The notes below the pieces were generated by a model that ran no database searches, was not told the DNA's origin, and worked only from the letters and a program-made list of their open reading frames with translations. From the NCBI GenBank assembly GCA_021151605.1, contig JAGKWZ010000112.1:1-16126 (forward strand): a stretch of 16,126 nt of DNA. The letters are read 5' to 3'. Source of the DNA: Verrucomicrobiaceae bacterium. GTDB lineage: Bacteria > Verrucomicrobiota > Verrucomicrobiia > Verrucomicrobiales > Verrucomicrobiaceae. The translations under genes were made by a program, and so were the position numbers. Of the stretch, positions 1-7,344 are shown piece by piece. The number at the start of each line of letters is the position of its first letter. The stretch's first letter is position 1.

Positions 1-1344
1 GAGGTCGATTGCTTCCGTGACCATCTGTTCACTTGAGAGGTTGTCGATTTTGAGAACGTCGATCTCCGACTGAAGCCGGATGAGTTCTTCGTCGAGCTGG
101 CTGCGTTGGTCACTGAGAGGCTGGTTGAACTTCTTGAAGTCCTCCGCCCCGATGTTGCCATCTAGATAGAGCCGGAGCATGCGTTCGGTGTCCAGGGTTA
201 GCTTTTCGGCCTCCTTCTGCCGCTTATCGAGCAGGGTTTGCTTCTCGGTGAGGGCACTGCCCGCCTTTTTGAGATAGGCTTGGACGTTCTCAGCCTTCAC
301 GAGGTAGCCTTTGACCTCCTCCGTGAAAATCTCCTCCAAGTCCTGGCAGCCGATGTTGTTGCGGCACTTCTGGCAGGTGTATTTGGGGGTGCGCATCGGC
401 ACATACATCTTGGCCCCGCAATGGCAGCTCACGAAGCCGCTGAAGATGTGCGCGGGCAGTCTGGCAGGTCGGCGCTCACGTTTCATGTAGCGAGCGTCCA
501 GGCAGGCGTTGCAGCGCTCCCAAAGTTCGGTGGACACGATGGCCTCCACCTCGTTGAAGATGTGCTCGCTCTCCGGTTTGTTGACGAGCTTTTTGCCGCC
601 GATGTTGGTGCTGTAGTTGCGGCGATGGATGCCTTTGGGCGTGGGGTCGCGAAGCTGGAAGCGCACGGCGGTGTCCGACCACTTTTTATTGTTCCGTGTG
701 CGATAGCCTCGGGTGTTCAGCATCCGGGCCACGGTTTTGATGCGCTTGTGCTCGTCAAAAAGCTCATAGATCAACCGGCGAACGGGAGCCTCCTCAGGCT
801 GAACCGCGAGCTTTTTATCCTTCCACATATAGCCGTAGGGGGCTTTGCCGCTGAGCGGCTTGCCCATCTTGGCGCGGACGAGAACCGAGCTTTTGATGCG
901 GTCGGCGATTTCTTCGCGCTCCCATTGGGCCATGCAGCCCACCAGATTGAAAAACAGCCGCCCGGCGGGCGAACTGGTGTCGATGCTCTCGCTGAGAGAG
1001 ACGAGGTCTGCCTGGTGGACTTGGAAGAAGTCGCTGAACTCCATCAGCTCCTTCGCATTGCGGGTCAGACGGGCGAGTTTTGAAAAGACCAGCGCCTGGA
1101 TGTGGCCGCGCTTCACATCGGCCATCATGCGCTTGGCTTCAGGATGATCGACCACGCTCTTTCCGCTGACACCGGCGAGGTCGTAGATTTCCATGACCTT
1201 CCAGCCTCGGGAGCTGGCATACATTTCAGCCCGGACACGGTGGTGCTCGGGGCTGTCGCCCTCAGCTTGTTCTTCGCTGGAGACACGAACCCAAATGCCT
1301 ACACGCTTGCTGCTGCTGTCGCTAAATGGCAAAGTCTTAGTCAT
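1..1344 (-). CDS. Large serine recombinase, C-terminus cut off by the window edge
   Basis: Site-specific DNA recombinase of the large serine (resolvase/invertase) family. It would cut and rejoin DNA at attachment sites to integrate or excise an element. The 448 visible codons start at ATG 1344 and run off the left edge. Seen: the resolvase catalytic domain at about residues 14-155, with the nucleophile motif VRVSSEEQ (Ser22) and the active-site arginine motif ARLTRN (Arg92, Arg95). The recombinase domain follows at about 165-285, with the typical GKAPYGY at 167-172. A zinc-ribbon follows at about 303-333 (C307, C309, C324, C327). A charged coiled-coil segment from about 355 on is usual for the family. 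The gene lies 30 nt downstream of the ATPase gene and is probably co-transcribed with it. The start is preceded by a weak AAAGG. The family call is firm; the target site and the element boundary cannot be seen. Confidence 0.95.
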   Translation of the reverse strand, partial: MTKTLPFSDSSSKRVGIWVRVSSEEQAEGDSPEHHRVRAEMYASSRGWKVMEIYDLAGVSGKSVVDHPEAKRMMADVKRGHIQALVFSKLARLTRNAKELMEFSDFFQVHQADLVSLSESIDTSSPAGRLFFNLVGCMAQWEREEIADRIKSSVLVRAKMGKPLSGKAPYGYMWKDKKLAVQPEEAPVRRLIYELFDEHKRIKTVARMLNTRGYRTRNNKKWSDTAVRFQLRDPTPKGIHRRNYSTNIGGKKLVNKPESEHIFNEVEAIVSTELWERCNACLDARYMKRERRPARLPAHIFSGFVSCHCGAKMYVPMRTPKYTCQKCRNNIGCQDLEEIFTEEVKGYLVKAENVQAYLKKAGSALTEKQTLLDKRQKEAEKLTLDTERMLRLYLDGNIGAEDFKKFNQPLSDQRSQLDEELIRLQSEIDVLKIDNLSSEQMVTEAIDL

Positions 1345-1374
1345 GTGTTGCCTTTAGCATTCAGCGGTTCTTTT

Positions 1375-4300
1375 TCAAGTTGAGGCACCGCCTTTCTTCT
1401 CGCGCTTCTTGGTTTTTCCGCGTCGCAGATTCTCCGCCATAGTGGCGGCCATTTCCTTCTCCAGCCGTGGCACATCTTCGATGGGCACGGGGATGGAGTT
1501 GGTTCTGACTTTCCATCCTTTGACCATCTTGGGCGTGCCCTCGGTAGTGATGGCTGGTGGATTGGGGGCGTCTTTTGGTGACAGGCTGTCGAGATAGGCC
1601 GCGAACTCATCTTTCTGGATGCAGAACACTTTTTCCTGCTGCTCCGGCGAAAGCAGGCTGGCAATGGCGGCACTGAGCCGCTGATGCTTCTCGGGTGCGA
1701 CGGTCAGAACGAGCACCTGCTGGACTCCAGCCCTGAGGCATTTGGTGATGTTCTTCATCTCGTATTCGAGAGTGTTGGTCACAGAAACCTCGCAGGCGAT
1801 GCTCACACCATCGCGCTCAATATACAGATCAACGGTGTCCTGTGAGTCGGGTAGCTGCCGCTCAATGGTCGCCCGAAAACCACGCGCCTCTGCGAGTCGT
1901 TTGAACTCCGCCTGGGCAGCCCTGTGGATGTCACCTCCACGGCCCAATTCCTCAAGATCGGCTTTCAGCGTGGTGGCTTCATACTGCGGTTGTTCGGCTT
2001 GGGTTTCTGATGCAACCTCGACCAGTTCTTCTTTTGCAGGGATCGGCGGCGTAGGAATGGCCGGAGACTCCATAGGCTCAGGAACCGGAGAGGGTGGCGG
2101 CTCGACGATCTTCTTTGCTTTGCTGGGCGTCGTTTCAGCCAAATCAGCCAAGCGTTTGCGTTCGGTGGCCTCGATTTCGCTGCGAGCTACAGCGTAGCGC
2201 AAGCGTGAGCGGGCGATGACTTCCTGCTGGCGTCCTTCACTTCCTGATTCTGAGGATAGGCCAGCCGGGACACTCAGATTGAAATCCTGGTCGCTGCGTT
2301 CCACCCGAATGATGGCTTCGCCAACAGCCAGCGATTGAAGCGCCTCGGGTTCAAAGTGCGCAAATCCCTTTGCCAGCTCACGAGCATCTGAGTCGCCAAC
2401 CCGGAACACCACCCGAGTCCCGGCATTGGCTAGAACCGCACTGGCAACGGCATCATTCCTTCCGAGTTGAGCCAGTTCTTGGTGCGCCAAAACGAGGGAG
2501 AGGCGATACTTGCGGGCACCGGACAGGATTTCAGCCATCGAGGGCGTGATGAAGTTCTGAAACTCATCGACATAGAGGGTGAAGAGTCGCCGCTGGCTTT
2601 CGGCCATTCGCTGTCGTGCCATCGCCACCTGCTGAATCTTCGAGACGATCAATGATCCCAGCAGGTAGCTGTTTTCAGCACCCATTAGACCTTGGGGGAG
2701 CTTCACCAGCAGGATTTTCCCCGAGTCCATGATCTCGGCGATGTCGAGTTTTGTGTCTCGCTGCCCAACCATGTAGCGGATCGGCTTTGGGGAGAGAAAG
2801 GTCTGCAAGCGGGTCAAGACAGGCCCGATGGATTTGCTGCCGCCGAGCTGCGGAAAGCCCTTCCTCCAGTAATACACCACATCAGCGTCCAGCACGGTTT
2901 CGAGGACGCTGGCTCGAAAGTCGGGTTCCAGCAAAAAGCGCTGCACGTCCGCTAATGTTCCGCCTTCGGGACGCTCCAAGAAAGCCAGGATCGCATTTCG
3001 CAGAACAACCGTCATCTGATCTCCCCAGCTCGTGCTCAGCCGTTGAAACACACTGACCAAATCCGACGCGAGCAGTGTCTTTTCATAATCAGCCTTGGCG
3101 CTCAAGATGTTAAACCCCACGCTGAACTCCTCATCACCTGCATCGATCAATACCACATCATCCAAACGATTTTCCGGCACGATGGAAAGAAGGCGATCCA
3201 CCAAATCACCATGCGGATCTAGCAATGCGAAGCCCTGGCCGGACTCCATGTCCTGTCGAATCAGATTCGCCATGAATGTAGTCTTTCCGGTGCCAGTGCC
3301 ACCGATGGCATGAAGGTGTCTGACTCGCTGTTCCGGCGTCAGATAGACCTCCTGCCGTCGCCCAGCATGAACATTCCATCCTAAAAGCAGACCGCTTGAG
3401 GTATCGGACACATAAGCTCGCGTCTGCCCGGAATCCTGTCGGAGGCGTTTCGAAAGGCTCCGATCATCCGGGAGTCTGATGAGGGAGAGCAGTTCCTCCT
3501 GAGAGAGGATCATTCCCCAGCGATGCGACTGTCTCCGCAGGATGTCCTCCTCTTGCGCCTCGGAGGCGTAGTCGTTCATCGCCAGCGGAACGAGATGGTT
3601 GCCGCCTGGCCTCGAGAGCGCATTGAGGGCTGCTACCAACGGAGCGAGCAATGCCCACGCTCGATTGCCATCTTTAGCGCAGGTGACCAGTCGCAACACC
3701 ACGGCATACAGCGGACTTCTTGCCTTCGTGGCAGCTTCACGCGCAAGGTCAGGCCTGTTTTTGAAGACGGGAGTTCCATCAGACCTTGCAGAAACTTGCA
3801 CCATGCCATCTGCCCATGGGGCGGTGACTGGCTCGAAAATGACTTGGAACAGAGCCATTTCACCCTCTGCCAGCGAAGACATACCCGCGATCAAGCCTGA
3901 CAACATCTCTACCTTACCCGTTTCGATGGAGAGCAGAAAATCACGTCCAAGTCCGATCTCCGCAGCAGCATAGCTGCTGCCTGTTTGCTCCCATGTCTGA
4001 ACAAGCTGGGCACCGCCATCTCGGGGCGACCATTCAGAAAAATGTGCCTCGCACTGCGCTCTGACAAAGGGTTCGTCTTTCGCACTGCATACCCATTGAA
4101 AGCCTATTTCGCGCTGATCGGCCAAAACCTCAAAGGCCACCGGCTCGTTGCAACCCCGGCACATGCGAAGGAAGGACTCGGCATGATCTCGCTTCGGATG
4201 CGAAGTCCGGGGAAAAGTCAGTGCAATCTCAGAGCACTCCTCCCGGCTCCAGGTGGAGATTTCATTTTCGGAATCCGTGTCATCTGTTTCCGCGACTGGT

Positions 4301-4521
4301 GCGGCAACAGGATTGAACAGCCGCCCGGCTTTTTTCATCAGCCTCTCTGCAAACGAGGCTCTCCGCACATCATCCGCAGCCGATGAGCTGTTAAAATGAT
4401 AACCTCGAAACGGCTTAAAGGGCGGCTCCAACACCACTGGTTCCTGATGCACGAACCAGCCACGTCCCCGCAGCTCCCACTGCAAATACTGCGCTGAGAG
4501 CTGTTCGTGTGGCGTTATCAT
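1375..4521 (-). CDS. VirD4/TraG-like ATPase with C-terminal endonuclease-like domain
   Basis: A 1048-residue P-loop ATPase of the type IV coupling protein/HerA-FtsK group, which normally pumps DNA or couples DNA to a secretion channel. Seen: a long N-terminal region (1-400) without clear motifs; Walker A GGTGTGKT at 407-414; DPHGD at 435-439; Walker B LYVDEFQNF with Asp652-Glu653; and a motif typical of TraG/TraD at about 665-680 (SGARKYRLSLVLAHQ). A Pro/Glu-rich linker at about 800-835 leads to a C-terminal domain (about 860-985) with the pattern D898-x12-E911-V-S913, which resembles a PD-(D/E)XK nuclease core with Ser in place of the usual Lys. The C-terminal tail is strongly basic. No TM segment is evident, so the membrane anchor may be the neighbouring two-TM protein, whose stop overlaps this start (ATGA). 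The ATPase family is clear. Whether it transfers DNA, translocates it for defence or does something else is open. No relaxase is nearby. Confidence 0.9.
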   Translation of the reverse strand: MITPHEQLSAQYLQWELRGRGWFVHQEPVVLEPPFKPFRGYHFNSSSAADDVRRASFAERLMKKAGRLFNPVAAPVAETDDTDSENEISTWSREECSEIALTFPRTSHPKRDHAESFLRMCRGCNEPVAFEVLADQREIGFQWVCSAKDEPFVRAQCEAHFSEWSPRDGGAQLVQTWEQTGSSYAAAEIGLGRDFLLSIETGKVEMLSGLIAGMSSLAEGEMALFQVIFEPVTAPWADGMVQVSARSDGTPVFKNRPDLAREAATKARSPLYAVVLRLVTCAKDGNRAWALLAPLVAALNALSRPGGNHLVPLAMNDYASEAQEEDILRRQSHRWGMILSQEELLSLIRLPDDRSLSKRLRQDSGQTRAYVSDTSSGLLLGWNVHAGRRQEVYLTPEQRVRHLHAIGGTGTGKTTFMANLIRQDMESGQGFALLDPHGDLVDRLLSIVPENRLDDVVLIDAGDEEFSVGFNILSAKADYEKTLLASDLVSVFQRLSTSWGDQMTVVLRNAILAFLERPEGGTLADVQRFLLEPDFRASVLETVLDADVVYYWRKGFPQLGGSKSIGPVLTRLQTFLSPKPIRYMVGQRDTKLDIAEIMDSGKILLVKLPQGLMGAENSYLLGSLIVSKIQQVAMARQRMAESQRRLFTLYVDEFQNFITPSMAEILSGARKYRLSLVLAHQELAQLGRNDAVASAVLANAGTRVVFRVGDSDARELAKGFAHFEPEALQSLAVGEAIIRVERSDQDFNLSVPAGLSSESGSEGRQQEVIARSRLRYAVARSEIEATERKRLADLAETTPSKAKKIVEPPPSPVPEPMESPAIPTPPIPAKEELVEVASETQAEQPQYEATTLKADLEELGRGGDIHRAAQAEFKRLAEARGFRATIERQLPDSQDTVDLYIERDGVSIACEVSVTNTLEYEMKNITKCLRAGVQQVLVLTVAPEKHQRLSAAIASLLSPEQQEKVFCIQKDEFAAYLDSLSPKDAPNPPAITTEGTPKMVKGWKVRTNSIPVPIEDVPRLEKEMAATMAENLRRGKTKKREKKGGAST

Positions 4522-5225
4522 GCGCTCGTTCGTGTCGGAGCCTGCACCATCCGTGCGAGCAGCGGATGAAGGTCTGGCCTGGACTCAATGAACTCCACTT
4601 TTTCGATGCCTTCCGAAGCCGTGATCTCCTTGATCTTGTCCTGGATGACCCGCTCCATCATTTCTGCATACATGAGTCGCGTGTCGTGGCGGAAAAAGGT
4701 CTCCTTGCGGAAGATCGCCTCATAGACCCGGCCAAAAACCGGCACCGTCAGAAGCCAGGCATCGAAATCTTCAAAACCAAGTGTCAGCGTATTGCGCAGC
4801 AGCAATGCAAAGCCAATCGCAGTCATTCCGATGGTGATCCCGCCCCAAAGCATTCCGAACAAGGCGATGTAGCCGAAAACAAGAGCTGTCAGCAGCCCGG
4901 CGACGATCAACAACTGCAATGCTGGAAACGGCGCAGGAATTTCACAAAAGCGGTACGAGAAGAACCACGACGTTCCGAACGGGGCGGAGCACAGATCAAA
5001 GGTCAGTCGCTCACGTCTCATGCGGAGGTAGTCTCGTTTGGATGAAAGTGGTCCGCCTTCTCGGTAATCGAGCCGCACCAACTCCAGGCCCGGCACATTC
5101 CGGGCGTTCAGCTCATTTTCGATGCTCAGGTAAAAAGCATCCGTGGAGGTTTCAAAGCCGTCGATGAGCGCGTAGGTTGGCTGCTTCAGTTCTTCCGGCT
5201 TTCGTTTTTTCCAGAGGCCAAACAT
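4518..5225 (-). CDS. Two-TM membrane protein, likely partner of the ATPase
   Basis: A 235-residue protein of unknown function. Seen: a soluble N-terminal region (1-98) containing REGG-LSSKRDYLRMRRERL-FD at about 56-77, then a hairpin of two hydrophobic helices (about 101-122 and 125-144). A soluble C-terminal part follows (145-235), with an amphipathic stretch (about 180-205) rich in Met, Glu and Lys. The stop codon overlaps the ATPase start by 4 nt (ATGA), which suggests translational coupling and a shared complex. I recall similar proteins beside TraG-like ATPases, but I cannot assign a named family. A membrane anchor or adaptor for the ATPase is inference. The start at ATG 5225 has no clear ribosome binding site; it lies 24 nt after the regulator's stop. 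Confidence 0.85.
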   Translation of the reverse strand: MFGLWKKRKPEELKQPTYALIDGFETSTDAFYLSIENELNARNVPGLELVRLDYREGGPLSSKRDYLRMRRERLTFDLCSAPFGTSWFFSYRFCEIPAPFPALQLLIVAGLLTALVFGYIALFGMLWGGITIGMTAIGFALLLRNTLTLGFEDFDAWLLTVPVFGRVYEAIFRKETFFRHDTRLMYAEMMERVIQDKIKEITASEGIEKVEFIESRPDLHPLLARMVQAPTRTSA

Positions 5226-5249
5226 CGTGGTGGGGGCGGGGCTAGAAGT

Positions 5250-5501
5250 TCACTTGGCGTCCTTGAATTTCTTCATGAGTTCGAGCGTTTCCTCGGCAGG
5301 ATCAGCTCCCAGCGCTTCAAATACATCAAAAGCCTCGATCATGTCCACCCTTCGTTCACCCAGTTCGATGCGCGCCACCATCCCGTGCTCGCGCCCCAGG
5401 GCAGCGGCCAAATCGCGCTGCGTCATGCCAGCCTTCTCCCGCAGCGAACGTAGGTGTTCGCAGAAGATTTTGGAGCGCTTGCCGTGGAGTGGCTTATTCA
5501 C
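5250..5501 (-). CDS. XRE-family helix-turn-helix regulator (GTG start)
   Basis: An 83-residue DNA-binding protein of the Cro/C1 type, probably the repressor of its own operon. Seen: the HTH fold at about residues 15-65, with LREKAGMTQRDLAAALG, then MVARIELGERRVD, the classic recognition-helix and ER pattern. A short acidic/Lys C-terminus follows. I chose GTG 5501. An upstream in-frame ATG at 5642 would add 47 residues rich in Cys, Gly and Trp that look non-coding, and it would lie upstream of a good -10 box (TATAAT, 5555-5550). From GTG, the leader would be about 40 nt. It is the first gene of the four-gene minus-strand unit, 24 nt before the two-TM gene. The overlapping divergent promoter would let it also control the plus-strand gene at 5582. 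Confidence 0.85.
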   Translation of the reverse strand: MNKPLHGKRSKIFCEHLRSLREKAGMTQRDLAAALGREHGMVARIELGERRVDMIEAFDVFEALGADPAEETLELMKKFKDAK

Positions 5502-5526
5502 GCTCGCTTTTTGCCAGCAAAACCGC

Positions 5527-5554
5527 TTGCCTCCAAAATGAGAGCAGATATTAT
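5527..5554 (+). promoter_or_regulatory. Candidate sigma-70 promoter for the small protein at 5582
   Basis: TTGCCT (5527-5532), a 16-nt spacer, then TATTAT (5549-5554). This gives 4/6 and 5/6 matches to the sigma-70 boxes. Transcription would start near 5561, about 20 nt before the ATG at 5582. It lies back-to-back with, and overlaps, the promoter of the XRE operon. Confidence 0.45.
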
Positions 5555-5555
5555 A
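5550..5555 (-). promoter_or_regulatory. -10 box of the XRE-ATPase-recombinase operon
   Basis: On the minus strand these six bases read TATAAT, a perfect -10 consensus, placed about 49 nt before the GTG at 5501. The expected -35 region (about 5573-5578) is a poor match, which fits an activated or weak promoter. The box overlaps the plus-strand -10 box at 5549-5554, so polymerases in the two directions would exclude each other. Confidence 0.5.
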
Positions 5556-5581
5556 GGACACGAAACCACCCCCTTCACGCC

Positions 5582-5827
5582 ATGACCTTCCTCCGCAGAA
5601 TCGGCCCTGATCCACACGCCAACGGACAAAGCACTCCGGCACTGGAAAACTGTCCTGACATCTGGGAGTTGGCAGATGGCGACTTCGCCATCATCGGCAT
5701 CGACATGACCGATGCCGCCAAGCCCCTCTTACCCGCAACAGCGGGCTGCGGCCCTGATGAAAGAATCGTCCGTGTTCCCCGCCGCATCCTCGTCGATGCC
5801 AAGGCGGACATTCCTGCCAAGGCCTGA
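5582..5827 (+). CDS. Small conserved protein of unknown function (CPDIWEL...CGPDERIV type)
   Basis: An 81-residue soluble protein, no signal peptide or TM segment. Seen: an N-terminal MTFLRRIGPDP, then CPDIWELADGDFAIIGIDMT (about residues 24-43) and CGPDERIVRVPRRILVDAK (about 58-76). I recognise this arrangement from small uncharacterised bacterial proteins often found beside XRE-type regulators; no function is known to me. I chose ATG 5582 over an in-frame ATG at 5489, because the extra 31 residues would start upstream of the predicted promoter and run into the divergent regulator gene. Its divergent placement next to the XRE gene suggests joint control. The opposite-strand reading frame here is a shadow, since the plus-strand protein shows the conserved pattern. 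Confidence 0.75.
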   Translation: MTFLRRIGPDPHANGQSTPALENCPDIWELADGDFAIIGIDMTDAAKPLLPATAGCGPDERIVRVPRRILVDAKADIPAKA

Positions 5828-5870
5828 GAACTGGCTCGATTCGAGGTGTTTGTGATATGATGGGTTCATC

Positions 5871-6338
5871 ATGCCCAGCATCATATCGTGGATGGGAAAT
5901 CATATCTTCGACCTGCTTTCGGCGATAGGCATCATCTCTGGCCTGGCTTTCACGGCGGTGAGTTACCGCGAAAACACCAAATCTAGGCGTCTGTCGAATC
6001 TGGTCAGACTGACTGAGCAACACCGGGACATTTGGGAGGAAAGCCAGGGCAACATCAAGCTCGCCAGAGTCCGTGATCCGTTGGCAGACCTTTACACCAA
6101 GCCAGTGACTCCAGAAGAGAGCCAGTTTGTCATGCTGCTCATGTTTCATCTGCACTGTTGGTATCGGGCGATTCAAGATGGCGAGGTCAAAGTTCTCGAA
6201 GGCCTGGAACTGGACATCAAAAATTTTCTGGGACGGCCCGTGCCGAAATTTGTCTGGGAGCAGCGCAAAGCCTTCTTCGATCCTGATTTTCGTGAGTTCG
6301 TTGATCAGATTATCAATGAGGAAGAACGAGAGCAATAA
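5871..6338 (+). CDS. One-TM protein of unknown function
   Basis: A 155-residue protein with one N-terminal membrane segment (about residues 11-31). The cytoplasmic part is predicted to be mostly helical, starting SYRENTKSRRLSNLVRL at 31-47. Seen further on: LARVRDPLADL (64-74), VTPEE..FV..LMFHLH (79-95), YRAIQDGEVK (98-107) and PVPKFVWEQRKAFFDPDF (123-140). I recall a similar uncharacterised family with a TM helix followed by an RDP motif and a late VWEQ motif, often in accessory regions. No function can be given. A TATGAT hexamer at 5856-5861 lies too close to the ATG at 5871 to be a secure -10 box unless the leader is very short. Its last 26 nt overlap, tail to tail, the end of the HMA-MauE gene on the other strand. 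Confidence 0.75.
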   Translation: MPSIISWMGNHIFDLLSAIGIISGLAFTAVSYRENTKSRRLSNLVRLTEQHRDIWEESQGNIKLARVRDPLADLYTKPVTPEESQFVMLLMFHLHCWYRAIQDGEVKVLEGLELDIKNFLGRPVPKFVWEQRKAFFDPDFREFVDQIINEEEREQ

Positions 6339-7044
6339 CCGCCATGGCGAGCATCAAACCATCTTCAATGATGGTGACGGTGGACATGGGCAGGCTGAAG
6401 ACGGTGCCGAGACAGGCGCAGCGGATGGTCTGCTTTGAGGTGACGGCTTTGATGACGCCTAGAAGGCTCACGCCCATGATCACGGCGGTGGCGGCGTTCA
6501 CGCTGAACGGCTGCCAAGCGGCCAGATAAGCAAGTCCCAGGGACAGCTCGACGAAGGGGTAAATGAAGCCGTAGGCGGGCACTGCTTTCGCCACGAGATC
6601 ATAACTCCGGTAGGCATCGGCAAAGCCACGCAGGTCGAGCATTTTAAAGAAGGAGAAGGTGATGAAGAAGCCGCCCATGAACAGGCGCATGGCCTCAGTG
6701 AGATCAAAATGCCCCTTGGCGACACTGGCGGCGAGGATGACGAGCAACAGATAGGCGAGCAGGATGAGCAGCGGCTTGTAGGTCTGCGCGGATTTCGGCG
6801 GCAGCGCGTTGCTCGGCATGGAGGGCGGCGCATCTTCGGGCACTTGGTATTTGCCGAGTGGCTTGAGCCAGTCATTGACCTGGGCAGGGCTCAAGGCTGT
6901 GCGGGTGATGATCCGCGCCTGCGGCGGTGTGAGGGTGACATTTGCCTCGGTGACGTCTGGATGCTCCTGGAGCCGTGCCGTGATTTTTGACACGCATGAG
7001 CCGCAACTCATGCCGGTGAGCGGGAATGTTTGTGGAAGGTTCAT
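6313..7044 (-). CDS. HMA metal-binding domain fused to a MauE/DoxX-like membrane protein
   Basis: A 243-residue protein, last gene of the copper operon. Seen: an N-terminal heavy-metal-associated domain (about 3-68) with the metal site GMSCGSC (Cys14, Cys17). A Pro/Ala linker (70-88) leads to a membrane part with about five hydrophobic helices (about 91-109, 121-138, 156-177, 184-202, 223-241). Before the last helix lies CACLGTVFSLPMS (209-221), typical of MauE-type redox-associated membrane proteins. HMA domains bind Cu(I) through CxxC and pass it to partner proteins. The membrane part is likely involved in thiol redox or metal transfer; its exact role is unknown. It starts 18 nt after the stop of the small YHS-like gene. 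The 3' end overlaps the convergent gene by 26 nt. Confidence 0.85.
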   Translation of the reverse strand: MNLPQTFPLTGMSCGSCVSKITARLQEHPDVTEANVTLTPPQARIITRTALSPAQVNDWLKPLGKYQVPEDAPPSMPSNALPPKSAQTYKPLLILLAYLLLVILAASVAKGHFDLTEAMRLFMGGFFITFSFFKMLDLRGFADAYRSYDLVAKAVPAYGFIYPFVELSLGLAYLAAWQPFSVNAATAVIMGVSLLGVIKAVTSKQTIRCACLGTVFSLPMSTVTIIEDGLMLAMAVIALVLPH

Positions 7045-7062
7045 GGCTTTGGGATCGTGGGA

Positions 7063-7293
7063 TTACTTGGGCAGCTTGGTGAGGTATTTGGCCTTGTTGG
7101 CCTCGAACTTCTTCACGCACGGTTTGCAGCAGAATTTGATCTCCTGGCCGTCATAGACCTTGGTCACGGGGGTGCCCATGCTGCCGAGTTCGTTGCCGCT
7201 GACGAGGCACTTTTTGAGGGGATAGGGTTTGTCGGCGGCCTGGATGGTAGCGGCGGCAAGGAGGATGGTGAGGGTGGTGAGGAGTGTTTTCAT
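7063..7293 (-). CDS. Small secreted YHS-like copper-binding protein A
   Basis: A 76-residue protein with a signal peptide (MKTLLTTLTILLAAATIQAA, cleavage near residue 20). The mature part is about 56 residues. Seen: PLKKCLVSGNELGSMG (Cys29) and FCCKPCVKKFE (Cys55, Cys56, Cys59). This Cys spacing resembles YHS/TRASH metal-binding modules, common as small periplasmic proteins in copper clusters. It is a paralogue of the protein at 9964-10245, sharing the MKT start, YPLKKC-VS, and the CCK-CVK-F block. It sits 51 nt after the oxidase stop and 18 nt before the HMA-MauE start. A role as a periplasmic copper chaperone or buffer is inference from motif and context. Confidence 0.85.
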   Translation of the reverse strand: MKTLLTTLTILLAAATIQAADKPYPLKKCLVSGNELGSMGTPVTKVYDGQEIKFCCKPCVKKFEANKAKYLTKLPK

Positions 7294-7344
7294 GAGGATG
7301 CGGTTTTTCGTTTTGGGTTTGGTTTCTCGATGAGGTCGGTCTCA

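Noticed and set aside
238..1083. Plus-strand open frame of 281 codons
   Set aside because: Antisense to the serine recombinase, whose catalytic and zinc-ribbon motifs are complete on the minus strand.
5502..5642. N-terminal extension of the XRE regulator to ATG 5642
   Set aside because: The added 47 residues look non-coding and lie across and upstream of the TATAAT box; GTG 5501 gives a normal-length protein.
5575..5820. Minus-strand open frame of 81 codons
   Set aside because: Covers the same bases as the small plus-strand protein, which carries recognisable conserved motifs; the reverse product is Ser/Met/Ala-rich without pattern.
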